The position numbers and the translations under genes were made by a program. Below, piece by piece: positions 1 through 10,607 of a stretch of DNA of 64,000 bases. The number at the start of each line of letters is the position of its first letter. Positions within the stretch are counted from its first letter, which is position 1. Below the pieces are notes generated by a model. It was not told where the DNA came from. It did no database searches and saw only the letters and a list, made by a program, of their open reading frames with translations. Source of the DNA: Paraphoma chrysanthemicola (taxonomy: Eukaryota; Ascomycota; Dothideomycetes; Pleosporales; Phaeosphaeriaceae); assembly GCA_020744225.1 (NCBI GenBank), contig JAGMWG010000019.1:930001-994000 (forward strand). The letters run 5' to 3'.

Positions 1-348
1 CAGTTACACCTTCGTCATGCACGTTGTTTGTGACAGCTACATCGGCATGGACACAAAGATGGAGGTCACTCTAGTGGTTGAGGACGCCAGCAAAGCGGAG
101 GAGGTTGAAGAGGAGGAGGAAATCAGTGAACCAGACGAGGGCAAGTTCTACCTGCTTCTCATCTCAGACAACGTGACTAATTTGGTGCAGATACTATTGC
201 CGGTCAGCTGCAGTCGTACAAGTCCGGCGGGGCTCCTCCCAAGCGACGAAAGCAAAAGGACGACGAGTCCAGCGACGGAAGTGACACAGAAGGCGATGTT
301 GAGTCTGAAAGCGAGACTGACACTGACACTGACTCGGATGAGGACTAG
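1..348 (+). CDS. BRR2-like U5 snRNP helicase, C-terminal end (5'-truncated)
   Basis: Only the last part of the gene is in the window. The frame opens at base 2 (SYTFVMHVVCDSYIGMD) and resembles the last beta-strands of the C-terminal Sec63/FN3 region of Brr2-type Ski2-like helicases, which unwind U4/U6 during spliceosome activation in the nucleus. A run of Glu follows, then an acidic tail ending in TDTDTDSDED, as is common in fungal BRR2. The coding sequence is interrupted by a 50-bp intron at 141-190 that starts with GC rather than GT (G|gcaagt), contains a gactaa branch site and ends in gcag. Joining 2-140 to 191-348 keeps the frame and replaces an unlikely read-through. The related helicase SLH1/ASCC3 has the same C-terminal domain and cannot be excluded from this fragment; the long acidic tail favours BRR2. 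Confidence 0.68.
141..190 (+). other. GC-AG intron in the BRR2-like gene
   Basis: The donor is G|GCAAGTT, the branch-like motif is gactaa near 176-181 and the acceptor is GCAG. No in-frame GT donor gives the same continuous product. Extended pairing to U1 (AG|GCAAGT) is the known signature of GC-AG introns. Confidence 0.65.
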
Positions 349-1749
349 AGTAGTGTAGCGTTCATGTCGCATTTGTTTATTTGCTCGGAGCATGGAGTAT
401 ATGGGGACTGTACGATTGAAACCGCTGGCAGCGAGCGCGATTGCATTTGCAGGCGTTAGGAAAGACGAGGCACGGGCGACTTCTTCAATTGCTCATGTGA
501 GTGCCAGATAGGGTTTAGGGCAGGTGTATATGCTGCAAATCAGAATCATCCTCTCATGTTAATAGTGGCTCCACATCTTCGAGGCAGGAATGATCGTCCC
601 AAGCAGGGGCGCACGAGCATTTCGACGTTAAACATGACTGATGATCTACAGCGCTTGCGTGTGCCTCAGGAACACGCATCTTCCGAACACCTACCGCATT
701 GACTTAACGCTGCCCTATATACTCGCTTTCGACTACCTGCGACTGTTGTTGTGGCCGACCGTTCGCCACAAGTTCCCTTCAACACGTGCACCGTTTCAGC
801 TTTGTCTCGGCTGCACTATCTAGTACAACGTCCATTGTGAACACCACACCAGCCACGGGTCGCAAACGGCCACGATGTCTCATGTCGGTGTCGACACTGA
901 CGACGTGATGACCCAGGGTCATGAGGTCATGGGTGCCACGGCGAAGGCTTTCTTGAAATCCAACGATTAGGCGTGAATATCGGCGACTTTGGCGGGGATG
1001 GGGCATGTGCTTGCTGCTACCGACACCTGAGAAAGGCTATCATAACGAGAGACAATGAATATCTCTAAGCCTTGGATGATTGCAGTCACCACCAGATCTG
1101 ACCATCTCGCAAACACCTTGTCTACAACAGCCACACGGCCCAAAATAGCCGTAGCATCCTCGTCGACTATGAATCGACATGTCTCAAACAGCTTACCCCG
1201 TCTCCCTGGAATTCTCCGAATCGTGTGCCAACTCGCATACCCGGCATGATCAGCACCATCCTCGACGACATTCACATCTTGGCACGCGCCCGGATGCTGG
1301 GCACCCGCTGTCCTGAGGCCTTCATCTAGGCCTTAGTCTGCAAGGCACAAGTGTCAAGCACTTCTTGGCAACGTTTGAGTACCACATCACTCCGCTTGGC
1401 GCACGCGGGTGGTGGTTCGCCGTTGGCATGGCAGGTGCCTGATTCTGTCACTAACATACGGCACTACAGGGGCAAGTGCCGAAGTTGCGGCGTGCCTTGG
1501 GCGCTGTGCATTGCCTAAGGATTTGAATATAAGATGATGGTGGGTAGCACAGTGGTTTATTCTTCATCCACTCTCTCTTCTCTCTACAGCACACTCCTTC
1601 CAGCCCGCTTAATACCTTCAATTCTTTGCGACTTTGATAGTCTGCTTCATCCTCTCTTTAGCTTTTAATACGTCTGTGACGTTTAATCCCATCTTTTCTA
1701 ATCCACTCCTTCAAGTATCAACCGGGCTTTACACTTCAACCACATCATC
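349..1749. other. Intergenic region, 1.4 kb, no supported gene
   Basis: Only short overlapping open frames occur here; the best (967-1275, minus, 102 aa) shows no recognisable family. A TATA-like element (tgaatataag, about 1523-1532) and a pyrimidine-rich stretch at 1558-1740 probably form the promoter and leader of the secreted-protein gene that starts at 1750. Confidence 0.5.
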
Positions 1750-2895
1750 ATGTCTATCCGATCTCTCGCTACTTTCGCTCTTGCGACTGGCCTTGCCGGT
1801 TAGTAGTACCCTACCTAGCATACTATAAGGTCAACACACTAACGAGAATCAGCTGCTGGTCCCATCTCAGCTCCCCAAAGCAGGCGCAACAACAACAACA
1901 TCTTCGGCGACAAGGGCTTCAATGGCGCTGTTGTCAACGGCTTCAGCGGCGATGGCTTCAACTTTGCCGACGGCTTCAACAACTTCAACCAGCAGCAACA
2001 GGTCATCCAGATCAAGGAAGAGAACCTCCAGATCATCGACAACGGCCGACAACAGGCGGTCGTCCAGCAAGTCAACGAGGTCCTCATCGTTGACCAGGTC
2101 AACAACGGCTTCAACAACGACTTGAACAACCTCTTCCGCAAGAGCAACTTCCAGAACCAGCGCAAGGAAGAATCCTCGGTGTTGCTTGTCGTCCAGGAAA
2201 TCCAGATCGCCATCGACGATGGCCGCGGCAACCAGTTCCAGCAACAGGTCTTTGCCCAGAGCGCTGTGGTTGCCAATCGTGGCCGCGATCGCACTCAGAC
2301 AGTCATGAGTACGCTTGCCTTTCAGATTCTCGCTCTCTTACCAGACTAACACTGAACCACAGTCTTCGATTCCCGCACCCTCATCGCGGCCGATATCCTC
2401 GGCAATAACGCTTTGGACAGAATTGCTTTCAACGGTGGCGTCGCCGGCGCAACCGACGGTTTCAAAGGACAGGCCTTCCCCACCAAGACCGCAGGCGTAC
2501 AACTCTTCGGCGCAAAGCCCACCTGGTCCAGCGTCGCGGAGGATCCCGCAGCCACTCTCGGCGGCATCTGGCAGGGTGCTCTTCAGGATCTCCAGAACAA
2601 CGAGAACGATGATGCTGATAATGCCTTGAACGAGCAGATTGCCGCACAGGAGAAGGCGGCGCTTGATGAGCAGAAGAAGGCTGAGGAGCAGGCGCAGAAG
2701 GATGCTGAGCAAGCCGCTAAAGACGCCGAGCAGCAGCAGCAGAAGGATGCCGAGCAGGCTGCTAAGGATGCTGAGCAGCAACAGGGGGGCGAGGAGCAGC
2801 AACAGGAGGCCGAGCAGCAACAGCAAGAGGCCGAGCAGCAGAAGCAGGCTGAAGCTGAGGCTGAGGCCGCAAAGAACAAGACCGAGAAGGCTTGA
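1750..2895 (+). CDS. Secreted Asn/Phe-rich protein with Gln/Glu/Ala coiled-coil tail, function unknown
   Basis: Three exons, 1750-1798, 1853-2308 and 2363-2895, give 345 aa. Both introns are 54 bp, with cactaac/gactaac branch sites, so the model is well supported. Residues 1-16 or so (MSIRSLATFALATGLA) form a signal peptide. The mature N-terminus has Asn and NGF/DGF-type repeats (GDGFNFADGFNNFNQ), followed by an aliphatic, beta-like block (VIQIKEENLQIID, EVLIVDQV, SVLLVVQEIQIAID). From about residue 265 the sequence becomes an uninterrupted Glu/Gln/Ala/Lys tail built on KDAEQ and EAEQQQ units, predicted as a charged coiled coil. No enzyme motif, Cys framework or GPI signal was seen. A cell-wall or extracellular structural role is possible but not shown. 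An antisense open frame at 1839-2294 is a shadow. Confidence 0.8.
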
Positions 2896-3326
2896 AGAGC
2901 TGGAATGATTATTCACTGCTGTTGAATATCTAACCACTCGGAAGGTCGAGCAAGAGTCGCACTGATTGGTCGGAGAAGAAGAGTACAATACCCTTTACGA
3001 TTTGCTGTTGCTGTTGCGATTTTCACGAAACTTTCCTCACACGGGTTACGGGTCAAAGGGCGGGCGTTGATGATTGCAAATAGCATGTTAGAGCGGATAC
3101 CTTTGTTGGTTCATCTCGCTACTCGACTGGTTCGAAGAAAAGAAAAATTATGTAGTTGAAGAATTGAGAAATGGTTCATTACCTTTGAGAAGGAAATACT
3201 GTCGCCCGTTCGTTTGCACATTGATTAGTGTGGTTTCTCACCTCGCAGCAGCCTCACGCCTCTAGCTTTGTCCTTCTTGATCCAGACTTACGCTTGAGCA
3301 ATCGTCTACTGTGCTCAACCGCTACA
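2896..3326. other. Intergenic region
   Basis: The 3' flank of the secreted-protein gene and the upstream region of the GT34-like gene. Nothing further is recognised. Confidence 0.5.
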
Positions 3327-4543
3327 ATGCCGACTGGATCGTACTCCCGTATCAATCTGTGCTCCTCTATCCCCAGGCCACCGCAACGACCTCGCAGGGT
3401 CTGCACATTCCGCACACTCATCACGACCATACTCACCCTCGCTCTCCTCAGCACATTTCTTCTATTAACATACACCTACACCAAATCCACTACCCCAGTT
3501 TTGCTCCAACCCGCACACACTCCCGACAACACGAGAGTACAAGGTGTGAAGATCCTCAAGACGACAATCATATATCCGCCTTCGAATAGCGTGTATGATG
3601 AAGTCATGCGTCATCACATCGCATACGATGCGCGCTTTGGGTATACAACGACGGTTCTTCAGACGCCGATTGTGAAGGGTGTTGGGAATTCAGTGTATTG
3701 GTTACAACGTCTCATCAACGTGGAGCTTATGAAACCGGTTGAACAACAGGCGGAGTGGCTATTGTACGTGCTCACATTCCGTAGCCCAAACCCTAATCAC
3801 CATAGCTTCTTTCTCCCGGTTGCTTGGAGAGAAGAGGGGCGAACTACGTTGACTGATATTGAAATAGATACTTCGACCCCACGACGATAATATCACTTAC
3901 TCACCCGGGCACACCGTTGAACGCATACCTCCCGCCCCGAAACCACACGTACGGTATTCTCAAAGACTTGAGCGTCATCACTGTTAAGCCTGATACTACG
4001 ACATTGTCTACTTCGCCGCTGTTTTTGCGCGTTAGTACGCTCACACTGCAAATTCTTACACTCACTTTGGCTGGGATACACACTTCTACATCATCGGATC
4101 CAGGGACTGATATCTTTGCGTCATCCCTACAATCCGTCCTCGAGACCGGAGCGTATAAGAACGCTGTGCTCTACCAGCCTGTCAAATGGTACCACGACTA
4201 CCGGCAATCCATATTCCAGCTGCACTTCGGAGTCAACGAGATCGAAAGGCTCCTGCGCGTTAGCGAAACGTTGAAATTACTCGAGACGGGTGACTTGCAG
4301 GATTGGGCCGAGGGCGTGAATTTTGAGGAGGAGATGGGAGAGTGGTGGGAGTTGATTATGGAGGTTAGACAATTGTTGGCCGAGGCGAGGGAGCGTGGGG
4401 ATGGTGGTGAGGAGGTTGACATGTTGAAGGATATGGTAGAGGAGAGGGCTTGGGATGTGGGTGCGCTGAGGGAGGCGATGGGGAAGGTGAAGAGCAAGCT
4501 GGGAATTGGAGAGGTGGTCGAATTTGAGGTTGTGCATGGATAA
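3327..4543 (+). CDS. Type II membrane GT34-like glycosyltransferase, possibly inactive
   Basis: Exons 3327-3763 and 3868-4543 give 370 aa; the 104-bp intron has gtacgt and atag ends. A single hydrophobic segment at about residues 30-52 (LITTILTLALLSTFLLLTYTY) predicts a Golgi-type signal anchor. The luminal part follows the GT34 (Gma12/Mnn10 galactosyl/mannosyltransferase) pattern: a stretch before the active site (GNSVYWLQRLINVELMKP), EWLLYFDPTTIISLTHP with YLPP after it, then a receptor-side block (LFLRVSTLTLQ) and an ending with LYQPVKWYHDY. In active relatives the metal-binding site reads FDRDT or FDTD; here the second Asp is Thr (FDPTT). That could mean loss of catalysis or a shifted function. 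The C-terminus is rich in Glu. Family assignment is by pattern only. Confidence 0.6.
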
Positions 4544-4804
4544 GCTTTGATAATTTTCAAATCTGATGTGTTGCTGATGATTGACATCAATATTGAAAGA
4601 CCCTTTGCGGGTAGCTGTCGTGTACATCGCATGTGAGATATCGGTTCGTCCGCAATGTGTAGAAAGATAGCTCCGCCAGAATGACCTCGCATATGTCCCG
4701 TAAATCTTCGTCTTATTCGGCCGTTGTGCGCCTTTCCTGGTCGCTATACATGTCAGCAGGAATCCAATACAAGCTCGAATCAATACGTACCCTTACGATA
4801 CCCT

Positions 4805-5676
4805 TCAAGCTCGAACACCAAAGCTTGTCTTGTAGCACGGGAGATCTAAACGCTTGTGCTCGTGGTATTCGCAGCCTGTCTTATTCTGTAGAAATTCGGC
4901 AACATTCTGCTGCTTCAAGCCACGACTAAGCTTGGATGTGACGTCTGCAAAGACATCTTCAAGGAACTCGCGTGGGAAGTCCTCCTTCCAGATTCGATCA
5001 AATTTGTTCCTCGACCAGCTATGAAGCGCAATGTCTCGACCCAGTTTGCGATGAACAGATTCCTTAGCGGTACGGGGATAGATCCATTCAGCGAGGTCAG
5101 ATGGAGCTTGACGTCGTCTGATCATTCGCTCGAGGAAGGCGTCGATTGTGGCATCGGCAAAATCGGAGGACTGTAGGGAATCGGCAAGGGAGTAGCAGGT
5201 ACACAGCTCCTCCCAGTGAAGATCCAGTTGCGAGCTCTGTGAGCCATCAGGCGCCAGCGAAGGTGAAGGCGAGCGACAGTCTTCGGCGTTGTCGGGGAGG
5301 TAGAAGCGTGCCGTGTACAGCCACTTCGCGAACATACTGAAGGCATCCGCATCTGTGTCTGGGAGCTTGACTGTTGCCATCTGGATACCTGCCTCTTTCT
5401 TGATGCTTAGAGCTTTAAGAAAGTACTCTGAGCTCGTCTCGAGAAGGTGAGAGTGGACGAAGAATCGCTCCTCGTGTTCACCAACAAGGATAGTGACAGG
5501 CTCTGAAGTTACACTTGTACGTACTCAGGAGATGCAATTAAATCGGGTGTCAGTACCTACGGTGGACCATTGCAGAGCGCCCTGCACAGCTTCTTAGGCT
5601 CCGGAGCGTCTTCGTGCTCCTCAGCGCTGCGACGCGGCTTTGGCGCCTCACCTATGGTGGACGTTGACGTCGACAT
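4805..5676 (-). CDS. BTB/POZ domain protein (paralogue A)
   Basis: Two exons on the minus strand, 5676-5561 and 5513-4805, give 274 aa with a 47-bp intron. The N-terminus is basic and polar (MSTSTSTIGEAPKPRRS). After the intron comes a BTB fold: EPVTILVGEHEERFFVHSHLLETSSEYF, then DTDADAFSMFAKWLYTARFYLP, then a helical block containing YSLADSLQSSDFADATIDAF. The C-terminus has a short HxH/Cys motif (CEYHEHKRLDLPCYKT) shared with the neighbouring paralogue at 6529-7302. Many fungal BTB proteins of this type are of unknown role; some are Cullin-3 adaptors, but no partner domain (Kelch, MATH, BACK) is evident. An upstream in-frame start would add 51 residues; I chose the ATG at 5676 because the region before it reads like leader. 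Confidence 0.75.
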
Positions 5677-6528
5677 TGCGTGCAGAAGTGTCGATACAAA
5701 GACGTTGTGGTGTGAAGATGCTTGTAGGTGAGAGAATCTGTGCGAGCTTAGGAAAAGGGTGGAGCCTTGAAGCACGGGTCTGCTGGTAAAGGCAGGAGCG
5801 GCTGCCCCCAAGAGAAGGAGCGAACCCACTTCTAGACAACACGCTCGAGCCCGTAAGTTGCATTGATATTGTACTTTGAGTAAAGAAGTATTGACTACAC
5901 ATGGAAGTTCGTTGGCATCGATACTGTAAGAAGCAGTGTGAGAGCACTCGTTGTGGTCACTGACGAGTAAGCAGAAGGATGTTCACGGATTCTGACCTCG
6001 ACAAAAGCTCAAAGGGAAATGAGTGGAACGCACAAGAAGGCAAATTATTTATATTGCTCCTGAAAAAATGGATGAAATCGACCCCACTTGCTATGTAGAA
6101 CAGTATTTGATGCGACGGTCTCGCGTGTACAAAGTGTACGTCAATACCAAGCAGATCAGATCGATCGCCCTCCATTTTCCTGGCGGCAAAGTGCTCATAT
6201 ACTGTGCATGGACGATGCCGCTAATGGATGGACTATTCCCCCGTGAGTAAGGACGTGGTAGCCGGCGCAGCATTATCAGCGGCTGCGCCGAATCCTTCGA
6301 TGTAGTGAAGGCATCCGGCCCTCTTTCTCACTTCAATTCGCAGCAGCAAACTTGCAGCGTTTTGACGTTGTCAGATTTGAGAATCCAAACCAGTTTGCGG
6401 GCTCCCATATCCCACGAGGGTCAATGGACAGCCGCAGCGAGATCGGTGATGCGAAAGGTGAAGCTGCTGGCCAGGCCTGGTACAGTCAGTGACGTCCATG
6501 AGCGCAAAGAGCTGTGTGGTACTGACCT
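5677..6528. other. Intergenic region between the two BTB paralogues
   Basis: Contains the upstream region of paralogue A and the 3' flank of paralogue B. A 75-codon plus-strand frame (6023-6250) has no family signature and is not called. Confidence 0.45.
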
Positions 6529-7302
6529 TCAGAAGCGAAACGCAGGCTTAGTCTTATAGCAAGGCTTGTCTGGACCATGGTCATGGTACTTGCAATTCTC
6601 GTCGGCAAACAGTTGCGCCACAGATTTCTGTTGGATGCCATTGGAAAGATTTGGTCCAATACTGATCATGACATCGAGCAAAAATTCTTGTGGGAGATGC
6701 GGAGCATGCCGCTCATAATTATTCCGATTCCAGACGTGAACGAATACGTCTACGGCTAGTTTGCGATGAGCGGAACCTCTGGCAGAGTGCGAGTAGACGA
6801 AGCTGGCGAGCTTATTTGGAGAAATGTTCAAGCCAACCATGCCATCAATGAGAGCATCTATAGCCGCATCCTTATAGTCCGAGTCCTGTAAGTAGTCGGC
6901 GAGCACAAAGATTTCCCGCCATCGTGCCCACTCGCGTTTGAACTTGAGATTATCATCTTTGCATTTGATGTCGTCCTCTTTGGTGATGAACAGCCGGCCT
7001 GTATAGATCCATTTCATCCAGATTTGGAATATCTCAGGCTTTTCGTATTGTAGTAAAACAATGCGATCTTGGCCCTCAGCCCATTCCTTTTTGAGCGCCG
7101 TGTCAAAAAAGCCAGAATTGGAGCGAAGTAAGGCATCGTGTGCGCAGAATTTATGTTTCGACGCGCCGACCAGTACCACGACGGGCTCGGATTCCAGTAT
7201 GAGGTGAAGTTAGCGGGAAGTCCGTCGTTTACATGTGCTTTAAACTTACTTGGGCCCTTCGTCCATTGCATGGCGCACTTTCTTCCTTGGAGGCTCACTC
7301 AT
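6529..7302 (-). CDS. BTB/POZ domain protein (paralogue B), 5' splice structure uncertain
   Basis: The main exon runs to the stop at 6529 and carries a BTB fold (VVVLVGASKHKFCAHDALLRSNSGFF ... FQIWMKWIYTGRLF), then ADYLQDSDYKDAAIDALIDGM, AHRKLAVDVFVHVWNRNNYER and a C-terminal CKYHDHGPDKPCYKT, all alignable with the gene at 4805-5676. A plausible first exon begins at 7302 (MSEPPRKKVRHAMDEGPK) and reaches a good donor (gtaagt) at 7249. The branch site gctaact lies near 7209-7215, but no AG follows it before the conserved SEP motif. The only AG is inside that motif (CCGAG) and is out of phase with this donor. A weak GTGCGC donor after AAA would restore phase. The start is therefore unsure, and the allele may be splice-defective. 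Confidence 0.65.
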
Positions 7303-7730
7303 GGTTAGCGGAATGTCGTAATTGAGTCGACAGGCGATGTTTGGAAGAAAGGAGGAGGTGAGGGGCGAGGTGCTTGCGTGTTATTAGAGGTCTTGGCGCG
7401 CGTGGCACGGTGGTGAAGACGAGAAGAGAAGGCGCAAGCCGACCTGAGGCGTTTGCATGTGTCAGACCTTTCACTAGTAGCAGTGAGGACCCAAGGGCAG
7501 TCGCAGCAAGGTGGAATAAGCTGGTAGTCTTTTGAGAAGCCAGTCTACCTATCAAGAGGCATTGAAACATTACGACGGTGACATAGGAAATCCGGGTATA
7601 CCTGCGCCATCATCATGAAAACCATTGCGCCGATCATGCGAAACGCTTTAGACGCCAAAAGGAGAAGGAAAGAAGAACAAAGTATGAACGAGAAGAGAAA
7701 CGAAGCGCTTGGCGAGGACATGGACGATGC
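7303..7730. other. Intergenic region
   Basis: The upstream region of BTB paralogue B and the 3' flank of the Dif1/Spd1-type gene. Only shadow frames seen. Confidence 0.45.
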
Positions 7731-8654
7731 TCACACTCCACCCATCGCGACTTCCCCAGCTGCTAGAAAGTCCGCCTCTTCGAAATCACTCGCACTCCCC
7801 ACGGCAACCCTCGCATCCACATTCTCAATTTCCATATCGATGTCCTCGTCCATACTCATGCCTAGTCTTGCCTTCCTACTCTTGGGCTGCGCAAACTGCC
7901 TCACACTCGGTAGCATATTGACTCCCTTCTGCGGGCTCTCGCTCAGCGGACTGACTGGAATCTCATCCAACTCGATATTGCCCTTCATCGGAATCGCAAA
8001 GAAGAAATTGCTCCCGCTAATGTCCAACCGTGCCTCGTCTTCGTCTTGCCAGCTGCGCTTGCGCTGCGACTCGCTGCCGTATCCCGAGTCTGTGCTTCCC
8101 TGTGAACTGAAGGGCTGCGTGAAGGCCTCAGCGAGGAGCGGGAACGGATTCATAGGCCGCGTATCACCGCCAGCGTAGAGGTGGATATTTGTTGTTGGTT
8201 GTTCAGCATAGCCGCCAATTTTGTGCAGGCCGCAGAAGGGCAAAAGTTCCCGCTGGTGGAGGGCTGCATCGGGAACTGCATCGCGTGGAGGCTTGACGTC
8301 GAGGCCGACTGCGGATATGGTTGTTGTGGGTTTTGCGAGGGTGGTCTGGATAGTCGGCAATGTGGACATCTTGGGGTGTGTTTTGTAGCCCTCGGGCACG
8401 CTCTTGCGAACACGCATCCCGACCTGCAACAAGTCTGCCTGCACGTGGCCGGGGACTTGGGGCGCGAGGGTCTCTCTTTGCTGCTGCGCTGGTTTGGACC
8501 CGTGAAGTGGTCGCGGTCGGGTGTTCGGGTTGATGCCCCACCGATCGTCCTCGTCGTCCGAGTCCTGTGTATCTCTGGCGAAAAAGGTGGTGATGGAGGG
8601 CTGGAAAGGTCTTTTATTCCGGTGTCGTTCAGTTGTGTGCATGGTCTCGAGCAA
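7731..8654 (-). CDS. Dif1/Spd1-type ribonucleotide reductase regulator
   Basis: A single exon of 307 aa (303 from the second ATG). Two motifs of the RNR_inhib (PF08591) family are visible: KRPFQPSITTFF near residues 14-25 (the Hug/Spd1-like motif) and LLQVGMRVRKSVPEGYKT near 75-91. Members (S. cerevisiae Dif1/Sml1/Hug1, S. pombe Spd1) restrain ribonucleotide reductase by binding it or controlling small-subunit localisation, and are removed in S phase or on DNA damage. Downstream, the protein is disordered and rich in Ser and Pro, with a DSGYGSE stretch that resembles a phosphodegron and an acidic C-terminal region (MSMDEDIDMEIENVD). Which of the homologues it equals cannot be told from sequence alone. 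Confidence 0.78.
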   Translation of the reverse strand: MLETMHTTERHRNKRPFQPSITTFFARDTQDSDDEDDRWGINPNTRPRPLHGSKPAQQQRETLAPQVPGHVQADLLQVGMRVRKSVPEGYKTHPKMSTLPTIQTTLAKPTTTISAVGLDVKPPRDAVPDAALHQRELLPFCGLHKIGGYAEQPTTNIHLYAGGDTRPMNPFPLLAEAFTQPFSSQGSTDSGYGSESQRKRSWQDEDEARLDISGSNFFFAIPMKGNIELDEIPVSPLSESPQKGVNMLPSVRQFAQPKSRKARLGMSMDEDIDMEIENVDARVAVGSASDFEEADFLAAGEVAMGGV

Positions 8655-9918
8655 GGAGGCAGCGGGTGCAGGCCAGGTGGTCAGTCAGGCAGGCAAGGCG
8701 TGAGAGGAGGGGAATTTCTGATGCAGCAATGCACTGACCCTGCACCTTCGTCTTCAGCCCCCCGATGTTGGACGCAGGGTGCCGGGGTGCAAGCGTAATC
8801 AATAAACAGCCCAGACAGGAATGGCGGATAGAAAAGACGCGACTCAGCAATGCAGCTGGTGGGGACCGCTCCAATCTTTGCAGCAGAGAGCGAGGAAGGC
8901 GAGCGGAAGTGCTGGAGCTGCTGCGGGTAGCGGCACTCGGTAAATGTATGAATGATTGAGGAGGCGTTCCAAGGTTGCTGATCGTCACTCGCGGGACTGA
9001 CGCGACCAAGAGAGACCGGGCTGGACGCAAGTGATCGACTTATTGAGGCGCGTTCGACCGCTGATCCCAACAGTGGTTCCCGAGCAAATAATAGTGCGCT
9101 TGGTTGTAGCCGTGTTCGACGACCCGTCAATGTCTCGCCTTCACGACAATGCTGCTTCTGTCACGAGACGGGTCTCACATAGCGAAGGCCAACTGGGCCC
9201 TGCACTATTTGTAGTACAAAGCTCTTCAGCCTGTTGCGCCTGCCTCTGCGATAGCAAACGCTTGCCGATTGACCTGCACGCCCAACCCGATCAGACAATT
9301 TACTTGCAACGTGCGCTCGCCGGCTTACTGAGGCAATCGCGACGGAATCGTATGGATCATTATGCGCCCATTCGGCGTCTCTGAGTGCGCTGCGAGACCG
9401 CTACGTCAATGTGGGCGTCCATGCTGGGAAGCGAGCTGACAGATGCGGCTTTGTCATTGACGTCGTCGTGTCGAATATGGAGAGCTGCGCACAGTCCGGG
9501 CTTCACATATCCAGGATGACGAGCTCTTTACCTGCGTCAGACAGTGGACTCAGTCTCTCACGCCGATCTTCAGGGGTACATTCAGAGACCATGGGCATGG
9601 TAGCATCGGAGCATAGTCAAACATTTCACGCACGACACAGCGTACAGACGCAGCTTTGGTGAGCAAGACAACTGCATCATTCGTCTATTACAAGGTATAG
9701 TTGACGAAGATATGTCGTAACATCTCATGACGAAGAAAGCCCATGACGCCAATCCATATGGACCACCCGACCAAACTCCATGCGCGCCGCACCAAAGTCG
9801 GGATGAAAGCATATTTCCGATCCACCAAGGGAAACCACAGCTCCTACTGAGTCCCTCACACTACCCCAGTCTTCTCATAACGAGGCCCTCCTTGATCGTA
9901 CAGCCTGGGGCTAGACGC
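8655..9918. other. Intergenic region, 1.26 kb, no supported gene
   Basis: Probably holds the promoter and a long leader of the Dif1/Spd1-type gene plus the 3' flank of the 4-TM gene. Several overlapping open frames of 60-150 codons have no domain and overlap each other on both strands. Confidence 0.45.
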
Positions 9919-10607
9919 TCACGACTGCACGCTTCCCATCTCCACACCCTCCTTCCTCGACTGCCTCGCCGTCCACTTATCCGCCAGCCACGTAACCATG
10001 GTCACAACCATGCTAATGCCCAGCAGCAAGAATACAATCAAGGTTCCGTACAGCGCAAACCTACTCTCCTGGCAGATGCTCTTGAAGTCCTTGTTGCTAA
10101 GGTATGCTGGCAGCCCCTCGTCCTCAGCCAGCGGCCTCTGCTTCTGGTATCTGCAGCTCCACGTCTGAATCGTGTCCTGCTCGGGCGTGTTGCGATTTTG
10201 CATGTGTGCCCAGACGATGGCGATGAGCGAAAGGAGGAAGGAAGGCATGATCGTGCCGAGGGAAATAAGTGCGCGGAGGGTATATTTCTGGCGAAGAGCA
10301 AACTATTCACATGTTAGATCTTGTCTCAACATTTGAGTGGCGGTCAACATACTTTGGGAATAACCGACAAGCCCAAAAAGACAGCCGATAGGACGAATGT
10401 CACAACTGCTGATGCAATGATTGCCTTGGTCCCTTGGGTCTGGAAGTGTTGCGGCCACATCATCATCCACCATGGGTTGGTGGTGCGTTGCTTATTGTAC
10501 ACATCGAGTGTATGTGCCGATGTCCCAAGGATTGCGATGCTGAATACGACGACAAGACCCGTGATGACGGTCTGCGCGAGGTGGAATGGCGCTGGGTTGA
10601 TCTTCAT
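9919..10607 (-). CDS. Four-TM MARVEL-like membrane protein
   Basis: Two exons, 10607-10353 and 10302-9919, joined in phase 0 over a 50-bp intron (gtatgt ... ctaacatgtgaatag), give 212 aa. Four hydrophobic segments lie at about residues 12-32, 61-82, 94-119 and 173-195. The arrangement, two TMs, a short loop, TM3, a longer loop with Cys, and TM4 next to a basic tail, matches fungal MARVEL-like plasma-membrane proteins. WWMMMWPQHFQTQGT between TM1 and TM2 is typical of that fungal group. No catalytic motif. A role in membrane organisation is only an inference. Confidence 0.72.

Noticed and set aside
967..1275. Minus-strand 102-codon frame
   Set aside because: No domain and no splice partners; other frames overlap it on the opposite strand.
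1839..2294. Minus-strand 151-codon Leu/Trp-rich frame
   Set aside because: Lies antisense to exon 2 of the secreted protein; its composition mirrors that exon.
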